A stretch of DNA of 64,000 nucleotides, taken from Oscillospiraceae bacterium. Its GTDB lineage: Bacteria; Bacillota; Clostridia; UMGS1840; HGM11507. The notes under the pieces were generated by a model. That model was not told where the DNA came from. It did no database searches and was given only the letters and a program-made list of their open reading frames with translations. A program made the position numbers and the translations under genes. Each line of letters starts with the position of its first letter. The stretch's first letter is position 1. This document shows, in pieces, positions 7,061 to 16,662 of this stretch. Where the stretch lies: positions 1-64,000 of the forward strand of contig SVKB01000006.1 in the NCBI GenBank assembly GCA_015068665.1, in the 5' to 3' direction.

Positions 7061-7323
7061 GTTCTTATAGGATTTACTCACAAATGCCGTAAAATCAAGG
7101 GTTTTAAAAATAGTTTTAGTGAAATATCTCGCTTTGCTCGATATGAAATAATTCTAACGAATTATGAAATATTTTGCTAACGCAAAATGTGAAATAAAAT
7201 ACGCCTTTTCATATGCCGTAAGGCATATTTCATAGCGAAGCTATTTCATATTGTGTGGCAATATTTCACACGCCGAAGGCGCATTTCATTGAAAAAAGCA
7301 CCGACAAAGTCGATGCTTTTTTC
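7061..7323. repeat. Palindromic hairpin array, copy C, abutting tRNA-Pro
   Basis: The left half uses GTGAAATA/TGAAATA separators (about 7119-7195) and the right half uses TATTTCA(T/C) (about 7207-7290). Hairpins such as TTTTGC-TAAC-GCAAAA, TGCC-GTAA-GGCA and ATTC-TAAC-GAAT sit between them. The terminal hairpin 7292-7322 lies directly against the CCA end of the tRNA gene at 7324. Seen from the tRNA it is a proper terminator with T tracts. Confidence 0.82.
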
Positions 7324-7400
<77 letters not shown>

Positions 7401-7430
7401 ATATGCAGGCTGTCACCTGCAATATTTAAT

Positions 7431-8540
7431 TTAAAAATTGATTACTCTGTGCCTTATTTTAATATTAAGGACTATTCCCACCGCTAAGAAGGTGGTTACA
7501 AGTGATGAACCGCCATAGCTTAAAAACGGTAAGGTAATACCTGTTACCGGCATTAAGCCGATGGTCATACAAATATTTTCAAAGGACTGTGCAAGAAGCA
7601 TCATTCCAATTCCCGTTGCAATAAATCCGCCGAGAGAGTTTTTTGCATTAAAGGCTATATAGAAGCATCGGCAAATTATAAAAACTATAAGACCGATTAT
7701 AAGCACTGCTCCCACAAAGCCAAGCTCCTCCCCTGCTACCGCAAAGATAAAGTCGGTATGCTTGGCGGGAAGATAGCCGTGCTGAGTCTGAACACCGTTA
7801 AGCAAGCCTTTTCCCCATATCTGACCTGAACCGACGGCAAGCTTGGACTGAATTACCTGATAGCCGCTTCGCAAAGGGTCAAGCTCGGGATTTAAGAATA
7901 CTCTGATTCTATCCTTCTGATATTCCCCTAAAAAGAAGAACCATAAGAAGGGAGCTGCCACAAGGGCTGATGCTAAAGCTGCAAGAATATATTTGTAATT
8001 AAGCTTTGCCACAAACAGCATTCCCGCAAAGATTGCAAGGAAAACCATAGCTGTACCAAAGTCGGGCTGAAGCATTATAAGACCGATGATGATGGCAAAA
8101 TGCAACAGATAGAATATAACAAATTTTGGATTATTTATATCCTCTTTACAGTAGTCGAGCTGAACCGCAAAGCAGATAATATATCCGATTTTTACAATTT
8201 CCGCAGGCTGAAACTTGATAACACCAAGGTCTATCCAGCTTTTACCGCCAACCTCCTCGGCACCGATACCGATAATAAGCACCAGGGCAAGAAGGAAAAG
8301 ATTAATACCTGCAATATAAAGCCATTTGGTGGATAAAAATTCATAGTCCCAGAATGCCATTAAAAGGCATACGGCAACTCCAAGCAAAAAAGCAAAGCTC
8401 TGTACAATAATTATTTTATAGGAGCCGTAGCTTTTTGATGCACTGAACACTAAAACGAGTCCTATAACTGCAAGTATTATGCATGCAATGAAAAGCGGTG
8501 TATCAAAGTTTCTTATGTTTTCTTTGATTTTTTTAAGCAT
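7431..8540 (-). CDS. rodA: RodA-type SEDS peptidoglycan glycosyltransferase
   Basis: RodA polymerises lipid II into glycan strands during side-wall growth, working with a class B penicillin-binding protein. The 369-aa protein has about ten membrane segments and the SEDS motifs GVIKFQPAEIVKIG, LQPDFGTAMV, SGYQVIQSKLAVGSGQIWGK, and LPAKHTDFIFAVAGEELGF. The C-terminus carries MPVTGITLPFLSYGGSS. GVQTQHGYLPAKHTDFIF favours RodA over FtsW. It is the last protein gene in a block running from spoVG and lies 24 bp downstream of the prsA-like lipoprotein gene. Extracellular folding and wall synthesis therefore share a transcript. Confidence 0.92.
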   Translation of the reverse strand: MLKKIKENIRNFDTPLFIACIILAVIGLVLVFSASKSYGSYKIIIVQSFAFLLGVAVCLLMAFWDYEFLSTKWLYIAGINLFLLALVLIIGIGAEEVGGKSWIDLGVIKFQPAEIVKIGYIICFAVQLDYCKEDINNPKFVIFYLLHFAIIIGLIMLQPDFGTAMVFLAIFAGMLFVAKLNYKYILAALASALVAAPFLWFFFLGEYQKDRIRVFLNPELDPLRSGYQVIQSKLAVGSGQIWGKGLLNGVQTQHGYLPAKHTDFIFAVAGEELGFVGAVLIIGLIVFIICRCFYIAFNAKNSLGGFIATGIGMMLLAQSFENICMTIGLMPVTGITLPFLSYGGSSLVTTFLAVGIVLNIKIRHRVINF

Positions 8541-8564
8541 TATAAGACCGTCATCTCCTGTTTA

Positions 8565-9566
8565 TTATAATTTTAAAGCGTCAACAACTGCCTTGTTTTC
8601 AACAATATTAAATTCCTTTTTCCATTCGCCTACATTTGCATTGATATAGTCGGTGATGAAATCACTTGCAGCGGTCTGATAGAAGGCATCTGCACCGCCG
8701 ACAGCTTCAACATCCTTTTCATAGGACAAAGGAAGTCTTTTTATAATGTGATAACCGTAAGAGGTTTCAACTATATCGGAAATTCCGTTGATTTCAAGAC
8801 CCTTAACGGTATCCTCAAATTCCTTAACCATTTCACCCTCGCCGAATACATAGCCTTCGGGGCTCTGCTCCTTACCGGGATCCTCGGAAACCTCATTTGC
8901 ATAGGTTATGAAGTTTGTTCCTGCTTTAACCTTTTTCAAAGCCTCCTCAGCCTTTGCCTTTTTGGAAGCAATTTCTTCTTCGCTTAAGGGTTCGTTTGTA
9001 GCGGAGTCAACAGTTGTGAATAAAATATGGTGAGCCTTGAAGTATTTATTTTCAAAGTGGTTTTTAAGTGAAGGCTCGGATAAATCAATCACACCGTCAG
9101 AAATAAGAAGCTGATTCATTTTTTCTCTTATAGCAATCATTCTTGCAACTCTGTCCAGGGAAACTGAATCGGTTTTGCAAAGATTTAAAAATGTTTCGGT
9201 GCTTCCGCCTGTCATCTGATTCTTTATGCTTGAAGCAAACTGAAGAACCTCGGAATCGTAAGTAAAGCCTGATTTTTCAGCCATTTTAGCGGTTACATAA
9301 AGGTTTAAAAGCTCATTATAAGCTGTTTCTTTTAAAACATCAAGGTTTGTTTTACCATCCTCAGCCTCGGTTTCCCAGTATTCCTTAGCAGCTTCCTCAC
9401 CCAAGGACTGCTCTGCAGCGGCAATCTGCTGCATATAGAAAATATTGAATTCCTTCATGGAAACCTCGGTGCCCTCAAAGGTAAATACGGTTGGCTCAAC
9501 TCTGCCACAGCCTGCAAAGGCTATTAAAAGAGCTGATATCAAAACAAATGAAATAATCTTTTTCAT
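8565..9566 (-). CDS. PrsA-like peptidyl-prolyl isomerase lipoprotein
   Basis: This is an extracytoplasmic foldase of the parvulin family. A lipoprotein signal peptide (MKKIISFVLISALLIAFAGC) ends in lipobox AFAGC, so the mature protein is anchored by Cys20. A SurA/PrsA-type N-terminal helical region follows. The parvulin domain at about residues 175-285 contains AHHILF, FITYANEVSEDPG, GEGEMVKEFEDTVKGL and ETSYGYHIIKR. The short C-terminal helix resembles PrsA. Position after mfd is usual in Clostridia. The 90-bp gap to mfd contains a TATAAT but no convincing -35, so it is probably served by the operon promoter. Confidence 0.88.
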   Translation of the reverse strand: MKKIISFVLISALLIAFAGCGRVEPTVFTFEGTEVSMKEFNIFYMQQIAAAEQSLGEEAAKEYWETEAEDGKTNLDVLKETAYNELLNLYVTAKMAEKSGFTYDSEVLQFASSIKNQMTGGSTETFLNLCKTDSVSLDRVARMIAIREKMNQLLISDGVIDLSEPSLKNHFENKYFKAHHILFTTVDSATNEPLSEEEIASKKAKAEEALKKVKAGTNFITYANEVSEDPGKEQSPEGYVFGEGEMVKEFEDTVKGLEINGISDIVETSYGYHIIKRLPLSYEKDVEAVGGADAFYQTAASDFITDYINANVGEWKKEFNIVENKAVVDALKL

Positions 9567-9657
9567 AGCTTTATTATCCTTTCTTCGGAAGTAAGCAACA
9601 TACTACTGCCTAAAATATATCACTTATATTATACTTATTTTTTCCGTTTTGGGAAGA

Positions 9658-12600
9658 CTATTTTATAATTTGTAACAATTTTTTAACATTTGAAAGCTTT
9701 TCCTCCGCCTCGTGAGAATAAAATCTGTAGGAAATTCCGGGCATCTGCCCCGACAGGACGGTAATTCTACCCTGAAATTCCTCAGAGGCTTCGGCAAGCT
9801 TTTCAATGTCAATAGACTCCGAGTCGGCAAACTTAAAGGTGATTTTAGAATTAAAGTCGGTTATGGCAACAATTCCCGCTTCCTCGGCAAGAGATTTTAT
9901 TAAGGATACCTCACAAAGATTAAGACAGGGCTTGGGAACCTCGGAAAATCTGTCATAAAGCTCGTCAAGGGTATCGGATAAATCCGCCTCGGTTTTAATA
10001 ACGGCAATCTTTTTATACATATCCATTCTTAAATCGTGGTTTTCTATATAGGTATCGGGAATAAATGCATCAATTTTAATATCCACCTTACAGGTGATTG
10101 CCTCGACAATGCTTTCACCCTTTTTGGACTTTATAGCCTCCTCTAAAATACGCATATACATATCATAGCCTACTGCATCCATGTGTCCGTGCTGTGCCGA
10201 GCCTAAAACATTTCCCGCGCCTCTTATTTCAAGGTCTCTCATTGCAACCTTGAAGCCGGAGCCGAATTCGGTGAATTCCTTAATGGTTTTAAGCCTTTTT
10301 TCAGCTACCTCTGTAAGTGCCTTATTCTTTTCATAGGTAAGATAGCAGTATGCAAGACGGTTGGTACGCCCTACTCTTCCCCGCAGCTGATAAAGCTGGG
10401 AAAGCCCTAACGAGTCGGCATTTGCCACAATGATTGTATTGGCGTTTCCTATATCAATACCTGTTTCTATAATAGTTGTGCAGACAAGCACATCCACCTC
10501 ACCGTTTATCATTTCAATAAAGGTTTTTTCAATTTTCCCCTCACTCATCTGACCGTGGGCAACCTTTATGCGTGCTTCGGGGCAAAGGGCTCTTATACGC
10601 TCTGCAACTCCCTCTATCCCCTGCACCTTATTGGAAAGGTAGAACACCTGACCGCCTCTTGCAAGCTCTTTATTTATAGCCGCAGCAATAAGAGCGTCGT
10701 TATATTCGGTTACATAGGTCTGAACCGGGAGTCTGTCCTGGGGAGGCTCCTTTAAAACACTCATATCCCTTATTCCCAGCATTGCCATATGAAGGGTTCT
10801 CGGAATAGGAGTTGCAGAAAGGGTAAGCACCTCAACGGTATCCTTTAAAAGCTTAAGTCTTTCCTTATGCTCAACCCCGAAGCGCTGCTCCTCGTCAACA
10901 ATGAGAAGTCCTAAATCCTTAAAATCAACATCCTTTGAAAGGAGACGGTGAGTGCCTATAACAATATCCACCGATCCGCTTTTTAAGCGTTTTATTATTT
11001 CCTCCTGCTCCTTTTTGGTTTTGAAACGGGATAGCATTTCCACCTTTACGGGGAAGCCCTCCATTCTTGATTTGAAGGAATTATAATGCTGCTGGGCAAG
11101 AACGGTGGTGGAAGCAAGATAAGCGGTTTGTTTACCCTCGCAGGCACATTTGAATGCCGCACGCATTGCCACCTCGGTTTTTCCGTAGCCTACATCACCG
11201 CAAAGAAGTCTGTCCATAGGCTTTTGGGATTCCATATCCTTTTTGACCTCGTCAATGCTTCTTAGCTGATCGTCAGTTTCCTCATAGGGGAAGGTATCCT
11301 CAAACATATACTGAAGATCAGTATCCTCCGAAAAGGTGTGACCCTTAAGCTCTTTTCTTTTTGCATAAAGCTCGATAAGGCGTTCTGCCAGCTTATCGCA
11401 GGCAAGACGGACACGCTCCTTGACTCTTTTAAATTCCTGACCGCCGAAGCGACTTAATTTAACCTCGCTGTCCTTAGTGCCGATATATTTACTGAGAGCA
11501 CCAAGCTCACTTATGGGAAGATAAAGAACATCCGAGCCGTGATAGCGGATTTTAAGGTAATCTCTTGTTATCCCCTCTACCTCCATTTTAACAGGCCCTA
11601 CATACTGACCGATACCTTCAATATTATGAACAACATAATCCCCGGGCTGAAGGTCGGAAAAGGAAAGCACATCCTTTTCATTCTTTAGCTTCGGTGCTCT
11701 TTTAGGCTTATATTCTCCGAAAATCGAGCTGTCATACAGAAGAATAAATTTTTCCGAGGGATAATTAAAGCCCATTATTCCCTTTTTCCTTATTATATAG
11801 GTGCCGGGCCTGAAATCCTTTATATCGTTTACATCAAGAGGGAAAATGCCCCTTGAATTCAGAAAGCTTATTATATTTACCTGCTTACTGTCAGGCACGG
11901 GAATGACTACACGGTAACCCTTGTTAACAAGGTTTATTATATCCTCACAGAATATATCAAGCTTGCCGTAATAGGACGGAGTTTCAACCACCGATATGTT
12001 GATATTTACCTTAGGCTTAAAAAGACGGTTGGAGCTTAACACACTCATAAGAGAAAATCCGTAACGGGAGGTTATATTGTTTGTTATCTCCGTCGGATCC
12101 AGATAAAAGGGAAGCTTAGGGTGAACAAGCTCTTTTTCAAGAAGGTCTGTAAACTGTTCATTTCTCTGAACGGTTATAGCTTCCTTTCTTTCAGCTATTC
12201 TCTGAGGCTCATCTATTACTATAATGCTTTCATCTCCGTCAAAATAGGAAAGAAAGCTGCTGTTTTCCTTATAAATAAGGCATATATACTTATCAATGCT
12301 TGGAAAATATCTTCTTGTTTCTATCTTTTCAATATCACTTTTAAGTTCCGCCTTAAGCTGTGGCTTTTTTGTTTTTGCCAAAGAGCGCAGATCTTCTAAA
12401 AGCAGAAGCTTTTCTTCATCGGTAAAAACAACCTCACTTGCCACGGTAAGACTTATACCCTCAAGATTTTCAAGGGATTTCTGAGTTTTGGGATCAAAAA
12501 GTCTTACAGAATCGATTTCATCCCCGAAAAATTCAATACGGTAAGGAAAATCACAAAGAGGCGAATAGATATCCACAATATCCCCTCTTATTGAAAACTG

Positions 12601-13107
12601 CCCTTTAAATTCTACCATAGGCTCTCTCTGATAGCCCATTATTCCTAACCTTTCGGAAAGGTCGGCAAGGGAGATTTCATCTCCCTGGGTAAGCTTTAAG
12701 GTAAACTCCTTCAACTTTTCCTTACCTATTACCGGCTGGGTAAGAGCTTCAAGTGTGGTGATAAACACACCGCTTTCATCCTTTGCCGCTTCACTCAATG
12801 CAGTTATTCTTGAAATGAACATATCGGTGCTTTTAACATCAATATTAAAAATATTAAGCTCTCTTTCCCAGAAAATATGGGAATTTATATCAAAAAAAGA
12901 CAGCATATTATTAAGGGCTTTTGCAGAAGCCTCATTTTTTGCCATCACAAGTATTTTCTTATTTGTTTCTTTTAAAAGACCGTATAAAAAATGGGGCTTA
13001 GCGTTATCGGTAAGCCCTGAAATGTTTATTATTCCCTTGCCCTTATGGGAAAGTGCTTCCTTAAAGGGCAGGGATTCTTTAAATAAATCAAAAAAAATAT
13101 CTTTCAT
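9658..13107 (-). CDS. mfd: Transcription-repair coupling factor Mfd
   Basis: Mfd removes RNA polymerase stalled at DNA damage and recruits UvrA. The 1149-aa protein shows the family's full order. UvrB-like N-terminal domains contain SIRGDIVDIYSP and YRIEFFGDEIDSVR. The RNA-polymerase-interaction domain reads GDYVVHNIEGIGQYVG. The superfamily 2 translocase has GDVGYGKTEVAMRAA (Walker A), DEEQRFGVEHKERLK and LSATPIPRTLHMAM. The TRG segment and the C-terminal TRCF domain follow. It starts 1 bp after the pth stop on the same strand, so the two are translationally linked. The length is normal and no key motif is missing. Confidence 0.97.
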   Translation of the reverse strand: MKDIFFDLFKESLPFKEALSHKGKGIINISGLTDNAKPHFLYGLLKETNKKILVMAKNEASAKALNNMLSFFDINSHIFWERELNIFNIDVKSTDMFISRITALSEAAKDESGVFITTLEALTQPVIGKEKLKEFTLKLTQGDEISLADLSERLGIMGYQREPMVEFKGQFSIRGDIVDIYSPLCDFPYRIEFFGDEIDSVRLFDPKTQKSLENLEGISLTVASEVVFTDEEKLLLLEDLRSLAKTKKPQLKAELKSDIEKIETRRYFPSIDKYICLIYKENSSFLSYFDGDESIIVIDEPQRIAERKEAITVQRNEQFTDLLEKELVHPKLPFYLDPTEITNNITSRYGFSLMSVLSSNRLFKPKVNINISVVETPSYYGKLDIFCEDIINLVNKGYRVVIPVPDSKQVNIISFLNSRGIFPLDVNDIKDFRPGTYIIRKKGIMGFNYPSEKFILLYDSSIFGEYKPKRAPKLKNEKDVLSFSDLQPGDYVVHNIEGIGQYVGPVKMEVEGITRDYLKIRYHGSDVLYLPISELGALSKYIGTKDSEVKLSRFGGQEFKRVKERVRLACDKLAERLIELYAKRKELKGHTFSEDTDLQYMFEDTFPYEETDDQLRSIDEVKKDMESQKPMDRLLCGDVGYGKTEVAMRAAFKCACEGKQTAYLASTTVLAQQHYNSFKSRMEGFPVKVEMLSRFKTKKEQEEIIKRLKSGSVDIVIGTHRLLSKDVDFKDLGLLIVDEEQRFGVEHKERLKLLKDTVEVLTLSATPIPRTLHMAMLGIRDMSVLKEPPQDRLPVQTYVTEYNDALIAAAINKELARGGQVFYLSNKVQGIEGVAERIRALCPEARIKVAHGQMSEGKIEKTFIEMINGEVDVLVCTTIIETGIDIGNANTIIVANADSLGLSQLYQLRGRVGRTNRLAYCYLTYEKNKALTEVAEKRLKTIKEFTEFGSGFKVAMRDLEIRGAGNVLGSAQHGHMDAVGYDMYMRILEEAIKSKKGESIVEAITCKVDIKIDAFIPDTYIENHDLRMDMYKKIAVIKTEADLSDTLDELYDRFSEVPKPCLNLCEVSLIKSLAEEAGIVAITDFNSKITFKFADSESIDIEKLAEASEEFQGRITVLSGQMPGISYRFYSHEAEEKLSNVKKLLQIIK

Positions 13108-13108
13108 A

Positions 13109-13684
13109 CTAATCTTTCGGGGCTTCGTAAGAATTGTGGGAATTCATACAAAAATCTACCCCATGCTTTATAAAGTCGTCTATAATTTCAACAGTTTTTC
13201 CGAAAACCAAATCAAGAGTTTTTGCCTCACTCTTTGAAAAGCTTCCGAGAACATAGTCAACAAGGTCCTTATCTCCGTTTGAGGACACTCCTATTTTAAG
13301 ACGCGGAAAATCGTCTCCGCCAAGCTTTAAGATTAAATCCTTAATTCCGTTATGCCCGCCTGCACTTCCCTTTGCCCTTATTCTTATTTTACCCAAAGGA
13401 AGGGAAATATCATCAAAAACAACAAATATTTCCTCATTGTCTATGCCGTAATAATCAGCAAGGGACAGTACACTGTCCCCGCTTAAGTTCATAAATGTCT
13501 GGGGCTTTACAAAGATAATCTTTTCCCCGTTTATAATCTGCTCCCCGATCAGCGCCTTTTTAAAAAGCTTTTTAATTTCAAAGCCCTTTTTTTTCGCATA
13601 ATAATCCAGCGCCATAAATCCGGCATTATGCCGTGTGCCTTCATATTTAAGACCGGGATTTCCAAGTCCTGCTATCAGCTTCAT
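13109..13684 (-). CDS. pth: Peptidyl-tRNA hydrolase
   Basis: Pth releases tRNA from peptidyl-tRNA that has dropped off the ribosome. The motif GLGNPGLKYEGTRHNAGFM carries the active-site asparagine and catalytic histidine. PQTFMNLSGDSV and the DDISLPLGKIRIRAKGSAGGHNGIKD segment are also typical. The length of 191 aa is normal. It lies 2 bp after prs and 1 bp before mfd, giving the classical prs-pth-mfd order of Firmicutes. Confidence 0.96.
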   Translation of the reverse strand: MKLIAGLGNPGLKYEGTRHNAGFMALDYYAKKKGFEIKKLFKKALIGEQIINGEKIIFVKPQTFMNLSGDSVLSLADYYGIDNEEIFVVFDDISLPLGKIRIRAKGSAGGHNGIKDLILKLGGDDFPRLKIGVSSNGDKDLVDYVLGSFSKSEAKTLDLVFGKTVEIIDDFIKHGVDFCMNSHNSYEAPKD

Positions 13685-13686
13685 AA

Positions 13687-14640
13687 TTATACATACAATG
13701 TGCTTACAGAGATATCTTCATAAATTCTCTCGATTGCTTCAGCAAAAATAGGAGCAACGGAAAGCACTTTTTCTTTTCCGAATTTTTTGTCATCTGTAAG
13801 CTTGATGGTGTCAAGGCAGATAAGCTCGTCAATAGGAGCATCTGTAAGTCTTTCAATTGCGGGGCCTGATAAAACGGCGTGAGTACAAGCGGAAACAATG
13901 CTCTTTGCGCCTCTTTCCTTCAGTGCTTTTGCGGCATTTGCAATTGTACCTGCAGTATCGATAAGGTCGTCAACTAAAATTACATCCTTACCTGCCACAT
14001 CACCGATAATATTCATAACCTCGGATACATTCGCCTTTGGACGTCTTTTATCTATAATAGCGATAGGAGCGTCAAGCTTGGTTGCATAGAATCTTGCTCT
14101 TGTAACACTGCCTAAGTCGGGAGATACGATAACTAAATTATCATTGCCACGGTATTTTTCTTCAAAGTACGGGCATAAAACAGATGAGCCTAAAAGATGG
14201 TCAACAGGAATATTGAAAAAGCCCTGAATCTGAGATGCGTGAAGGTCCATTGTTAAAACTCTGTCTGCACCTGCAGCGGTTAAAAGGTCTGCACAAAGCT
14301 TAGCTGTAATCGGGTCTCTTGCCTTTGCCTTACGGTCCTGTCTTGCATAACCGAAGTAAGGTAAAACAGCTGTGATTCTTCCTGCAGATGCTCTTTTGAA
14401 TGCATCTATCATAATAAGAAGTTCCATAAGGTTGTCATTAACCGGTGAACAGGTTGACTGAACAACGAATACGTCAGAGCCTCTGACTGTTTCATAAATA
14501 TTAACCGAAATTTCTCCGTCTGAGAATTTGGTAACGGTTGCCTGGCCAACCTCAATGCCTAAAATAGCGGCAATATCTCTTGCAAGCTCAGGATTTGAGT
14601 TACCTGTGAAAATCTTGATATCCTTTCCGTGACTGATCAT
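13687..14640 (-). CDS. prs: Ribose-phosphate pyrophosphokinase
   Basis: Prs makes PRPP from ribose-5-phosphate and ATP, feeding purine, pyrimidine, His and Trp synthesis. Class I features are visible: the flexible loop [29 protein letters not shown] for divalent metal, and the PRPP-binding [16 protein letters not shown]. The length of 317 aa is normal. It follows spoVG by about 80 bp. In Bacillus glmU normally lies between them, and it is absent here. Confidence 0.97.
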   Translation of the reverse strand: MISHGKDIKIFTGNSNPELARDIAAILGIEVGQATVTKFSDGEISVNIYETVRGSDVFVVQSTCSPVNDNLMELLIMIDAFKRASAGRITAVLPYFGYARQDRKAKARDPITAKLCADLLTAAGADRVLTMDLHASQIQGFFNIPVDHLLGSSVLCPYFEEKYRGNDNLVIVSPDLGSVTRARFYATKLDAPIAIIDKRRPKANVSEVMNIIGDVAGKDVILVDDLIDTAGTIANAAKALKERGAKSIVSACTHAVLSGPAIERLTDAPIDELICLDTIKLTDDKKFGKEKVLSVAPIFAEAIERIYEDISVSTLYV

Positions 14641-14723
14641 CTTAAAGTCCTCCCGTTTATATAAAAAAATTATGTAAAAGCATAAAATATGGAAAGCGAG
14701 AATTTCTCACTCTCCAGATTTTA

Positions 14724-14999
14724 TTATTCTTCGCCTTCTTCTGCCATAGCCTTTTCGTATGCAGCAAGAATTTTCTTTTCAAGCTCTTCTCTTGCAGCTG
14801 CATTAATTGGGTGAGCTATGTCCTTGAATTCCCCGTCCGGAGTCTTTCTGCTTGGCATAGCGATGAAAAGCTTTTCCTGCCCCTCGATAACCTTAATGTC
14901 ATGAACGACAAATGCATCGTCAAGTGTAACGGATGCAACAGCCTTCATTTTACCTGCCAAGGATGTAACCTTACGAACACGGATGTCTGTAATATTCAT
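14724..14999 (-). CDS. spoVG: SpoVG, RNA-binding regulator
   Basis: SpoVG is a small RNA/DNA-binding regulator linked to sporulation and cell-envelope control. The sequence from [20 protein letters not shown] through [17 protein letters not shown] and [20 protein letters not shown] is highly typical, and 91 aa is the normal length. An AAGGGGG ribosome site precedes the start. It is the first gene of the block reaching to rodA and is driven by its own promoter, divergent from murC. Confidence 0.96.
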   Translation of the reverse strand: MNITDIRVRKVTSLAGKMKAVASVTLDDAFVVHDIKVIEGQEKLFIAMPSRKTPDGEFKDIAHPINAAAREELEKKILAAYEKAMAEEGEE

Positions 15000-15058
15000 A
15001 CCCTTAACCCCCTTTTAATTATCCCTTATACAAAATAAGGTTTTTTTAATCCATCTCC

Positions 15059-15087
15059 ATTATACTACACCATTTGCGATTTGTAAA
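15059..15087 (-). promoter_or_regulatory. Promoter of spoVG and the downstream block
   Basis: On the minus strand TTTACA (15082-15087) and TATAAT (15059-15064) are 17 bp apart. The leader to the spoVG start is about 50 nt. It looks sigma-A-like, whereas Bacillus spoVG is known for sigma-H control. Confidence 0.8.
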
Positions 15088-15114
15088 ATGTTTTTTTAAA
15101 ATTTCTTCAAAATA

Positions 15115-15143
15115 TTGACCTTTTTTTGTTTATAGTATATAAT
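15115..15143 (+). promoter_or_regulatory. Promoter of murC
   Basis: TTGACC (15115-15120) and TATAAT (15138-15143) are 17 bp apart, about 35 bp before the murC start. It is divergent from and close to the spoVG promoter, with about 28 bp between the two -35 boxes. Confidence 0.8.
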
Positions 15144-15178
15144 ATTTCTACTTATATAAAATGAGGAAGTGTTGTTTG

Positions 15179-16558
15179 ATGCTTGACAATCTGTTAAAAT
15201 CCGATAGTCTTAAGGTTCATTTCATAGGAATCGGCGGAGTAAGTATGAGCGCTCTTGCAGCCATGCTTTTAACAAACGGCTATACCGTTACAGGCTCGGA
15301 TATGAAGGAATCAAAAACTGTTGACGGTTTAAGAAAACAGGGAATAAATGTATATATAGGCCAGTGTGAGGATAACATAAAAAATAATCCCGGAATCAAT
15401 CTGGTATGCTATACTGCGGCAATAAGCGAGGATAATCCCGAGCTTATGGAGGCAAGGGCTGAGGGGCTTTACTGTGTGGAGCGATGTGAGCTTTTAGGGG
15501 CAATTATGAAAAATTATAAATTCCCCATAAATATTTCGGGCACCCACGGAAAAACCACTACCACCTCAATGATGTCCTCGGTGCTGATTGATGCAAATGT
15601 GAATCCAACCGTTTCGGTAGGCGGTGACTATAAAAAAATCGGCGGAAACCTGCGCCTTGGCGGCAATGATTATTTTGTATGCGAGGCTTGTGAATATGTG
15701 GAAAGCTTTTTAAAATTCTTCCCCTATGTTTCGGTGATACTGAATATTGACTATGACCATGTGGATTACTACAGGGATATTGAGCACGTAAGAAGCGCTT
15801 TTTTAAAGTTTGCCAACCGTACCCATGAAAAGGGCTTCGTGGTCCTTAACGGTGAAGATGAAAACTGTCTTCTGATTAAAGATAAAATTGAAAGAACGGT
15901 TTATACCTACGGTCTTTCCGATAAGGCTTACTGCTATGCAAAAAACATTGAATATGTAAACGGCAGGCCTTCCTTTGACGTATATTTAAAGGGCGAGCTC
16001 TTAGGAAAGATTGAGCTTTCGGTCTACGGTGAGCATAATGTCTTAAATGCCCTTGCGGTTATTCTTTCGGCAATCGGGCTGGGAGTTGATTTTGAAACAA
16101 TAAAGAAGGGCTTAAAGGACTTTACCGGTGCAAACAGGAGATTTGAATTTAAAGGAATGTATAAGGGAGCGGAGATTGTTGACGATTACGCCCATCATCC
16201 CGTTGAGCTTGAAACTACGATTTCCTCTGCCTTAAAGAAAAAGGCTAAGAGAACCTTTATTGTTTTCCAGCCTCACACCTTTACAAGAACAAGAGAGCTT
16301 CTTGACGGCTTTATTGAAACTCTTTCCAAGGCACCCGAGCTTACGGTTATTGATATTTTCCCTGCAAGAGAAAAGGATCCGGGAGATATTTCATCCGTAA
16401 ATATTACCGAAAAAATCCCCGGTGCAAGATATATCCGCACAATTGAGGAGGCTACAGCCTTTTTTGAAAAAGAGCTTAAAGAGGGAGACCTTTTAATCAC
16501 GGCAGGTGCCGGAGATGTTTATAAAATAGGCGAAGCTCTTGTTTCAAAAGATTGTTAA
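15179..16558 (+). CDS. murC: UDP-N-acetylmuramate--L-alanine ligase
   Basis: MurC adds L-alanine to UDP-MurNAc, the first amino-acid step of peptidoglycan precursor synthesis. The N-terminal Rossmann motif is HFIGIGGVSMSALAAMLL, the ATP loop is ISGTHGKTTTTSM, and the central domain has NIDYDHVDYYRD. The C-terminal ligand domain shows DDYAHHPVELETT and FQPHTFTRTRELL. The start at 15179 is chosen because GAGGAAG lies 9 nt before it. An in-frame ATG at 15161 overlaps that ribosome site and is unlikely. At 459 aa it is the usual length. It is monocistronic here, away from a mur cluster, and is followed by an unusual 400-bp non-coding stretch. Confidence 0.95.
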   Translation: MLDNLLKSDSLKVHFIGIGGVSMSALAAMLLTNGYTVTGSDMKESKTVDGLRKQGINVYIGQCEDNIKNNPGINLVCYTAAISEDNPELMEARAEGLYCVERCELLGAIMKNYKFPINISGTHGKTTTTSMMSSVLIDANVNPTVSVGGDYKKIGGNLRLGGNDYFVCEACEYVESFLKFFPYVSVILNIDYDHVDYYRDIEHVRSAFLKFANRTHEKGFVVLNGEDENCLLIKDKIERTVYTYGLSDKAYCYAKNIEYVNGRPSFDVYLKGELLGKIELSVYGEHNVLNALAVILSAIGLGVDFETIKKGLKDFTGANRRFEFKGMYKGAEIVDDYAHHPVELETTISSALKKKAKRTFIVFQPHTFTRTRELLDGFIETLSKAPELTVIDIFPAREKDPGDISSVNITEKIPGARYIRTIEEATAFFEKELKEGDLLITAGAGDVYKIGEALVSKDC

Positions 16559-16610
16559 TTTTTTGTCATTGTTCCAATTATATTATAATTTTTTTGTTAA
16601 ATTTTAATAA

Positions 16611-16639
16611 TAGACTTACACATCTTTTTGTGATATTAT
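16611..16639 (+). promoter_or_regulatory. Putative promoter upstream of the terminal-inverted-repeat element and nfnA
   Basis: TAGACT (16611-16616) and TATTAT (16634-16639) are 17 bp apart. Transcription from here would run through the whole 16663-16941 element as a 5' leader of nfnA. It is weaker than the other promoters in the window. Confidence 0.4.
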
Positions 16640-16662
16640 ATAAAAGGTGTTTATCTTATGGG

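Noticed and set aside
6836-7180. 114-codon plus-strand frame within the hairpin arrays
   Set aside because: It runs through the palindromic repeat copies B and C and has no ribosome site; repeat structure explains it.
12755-13237. 160-codon plus-strand frame opposite mfd and pth
   Set aside because: It is antisense to two confidently assigned genes, with no ribosome site and no recognisable protein features.
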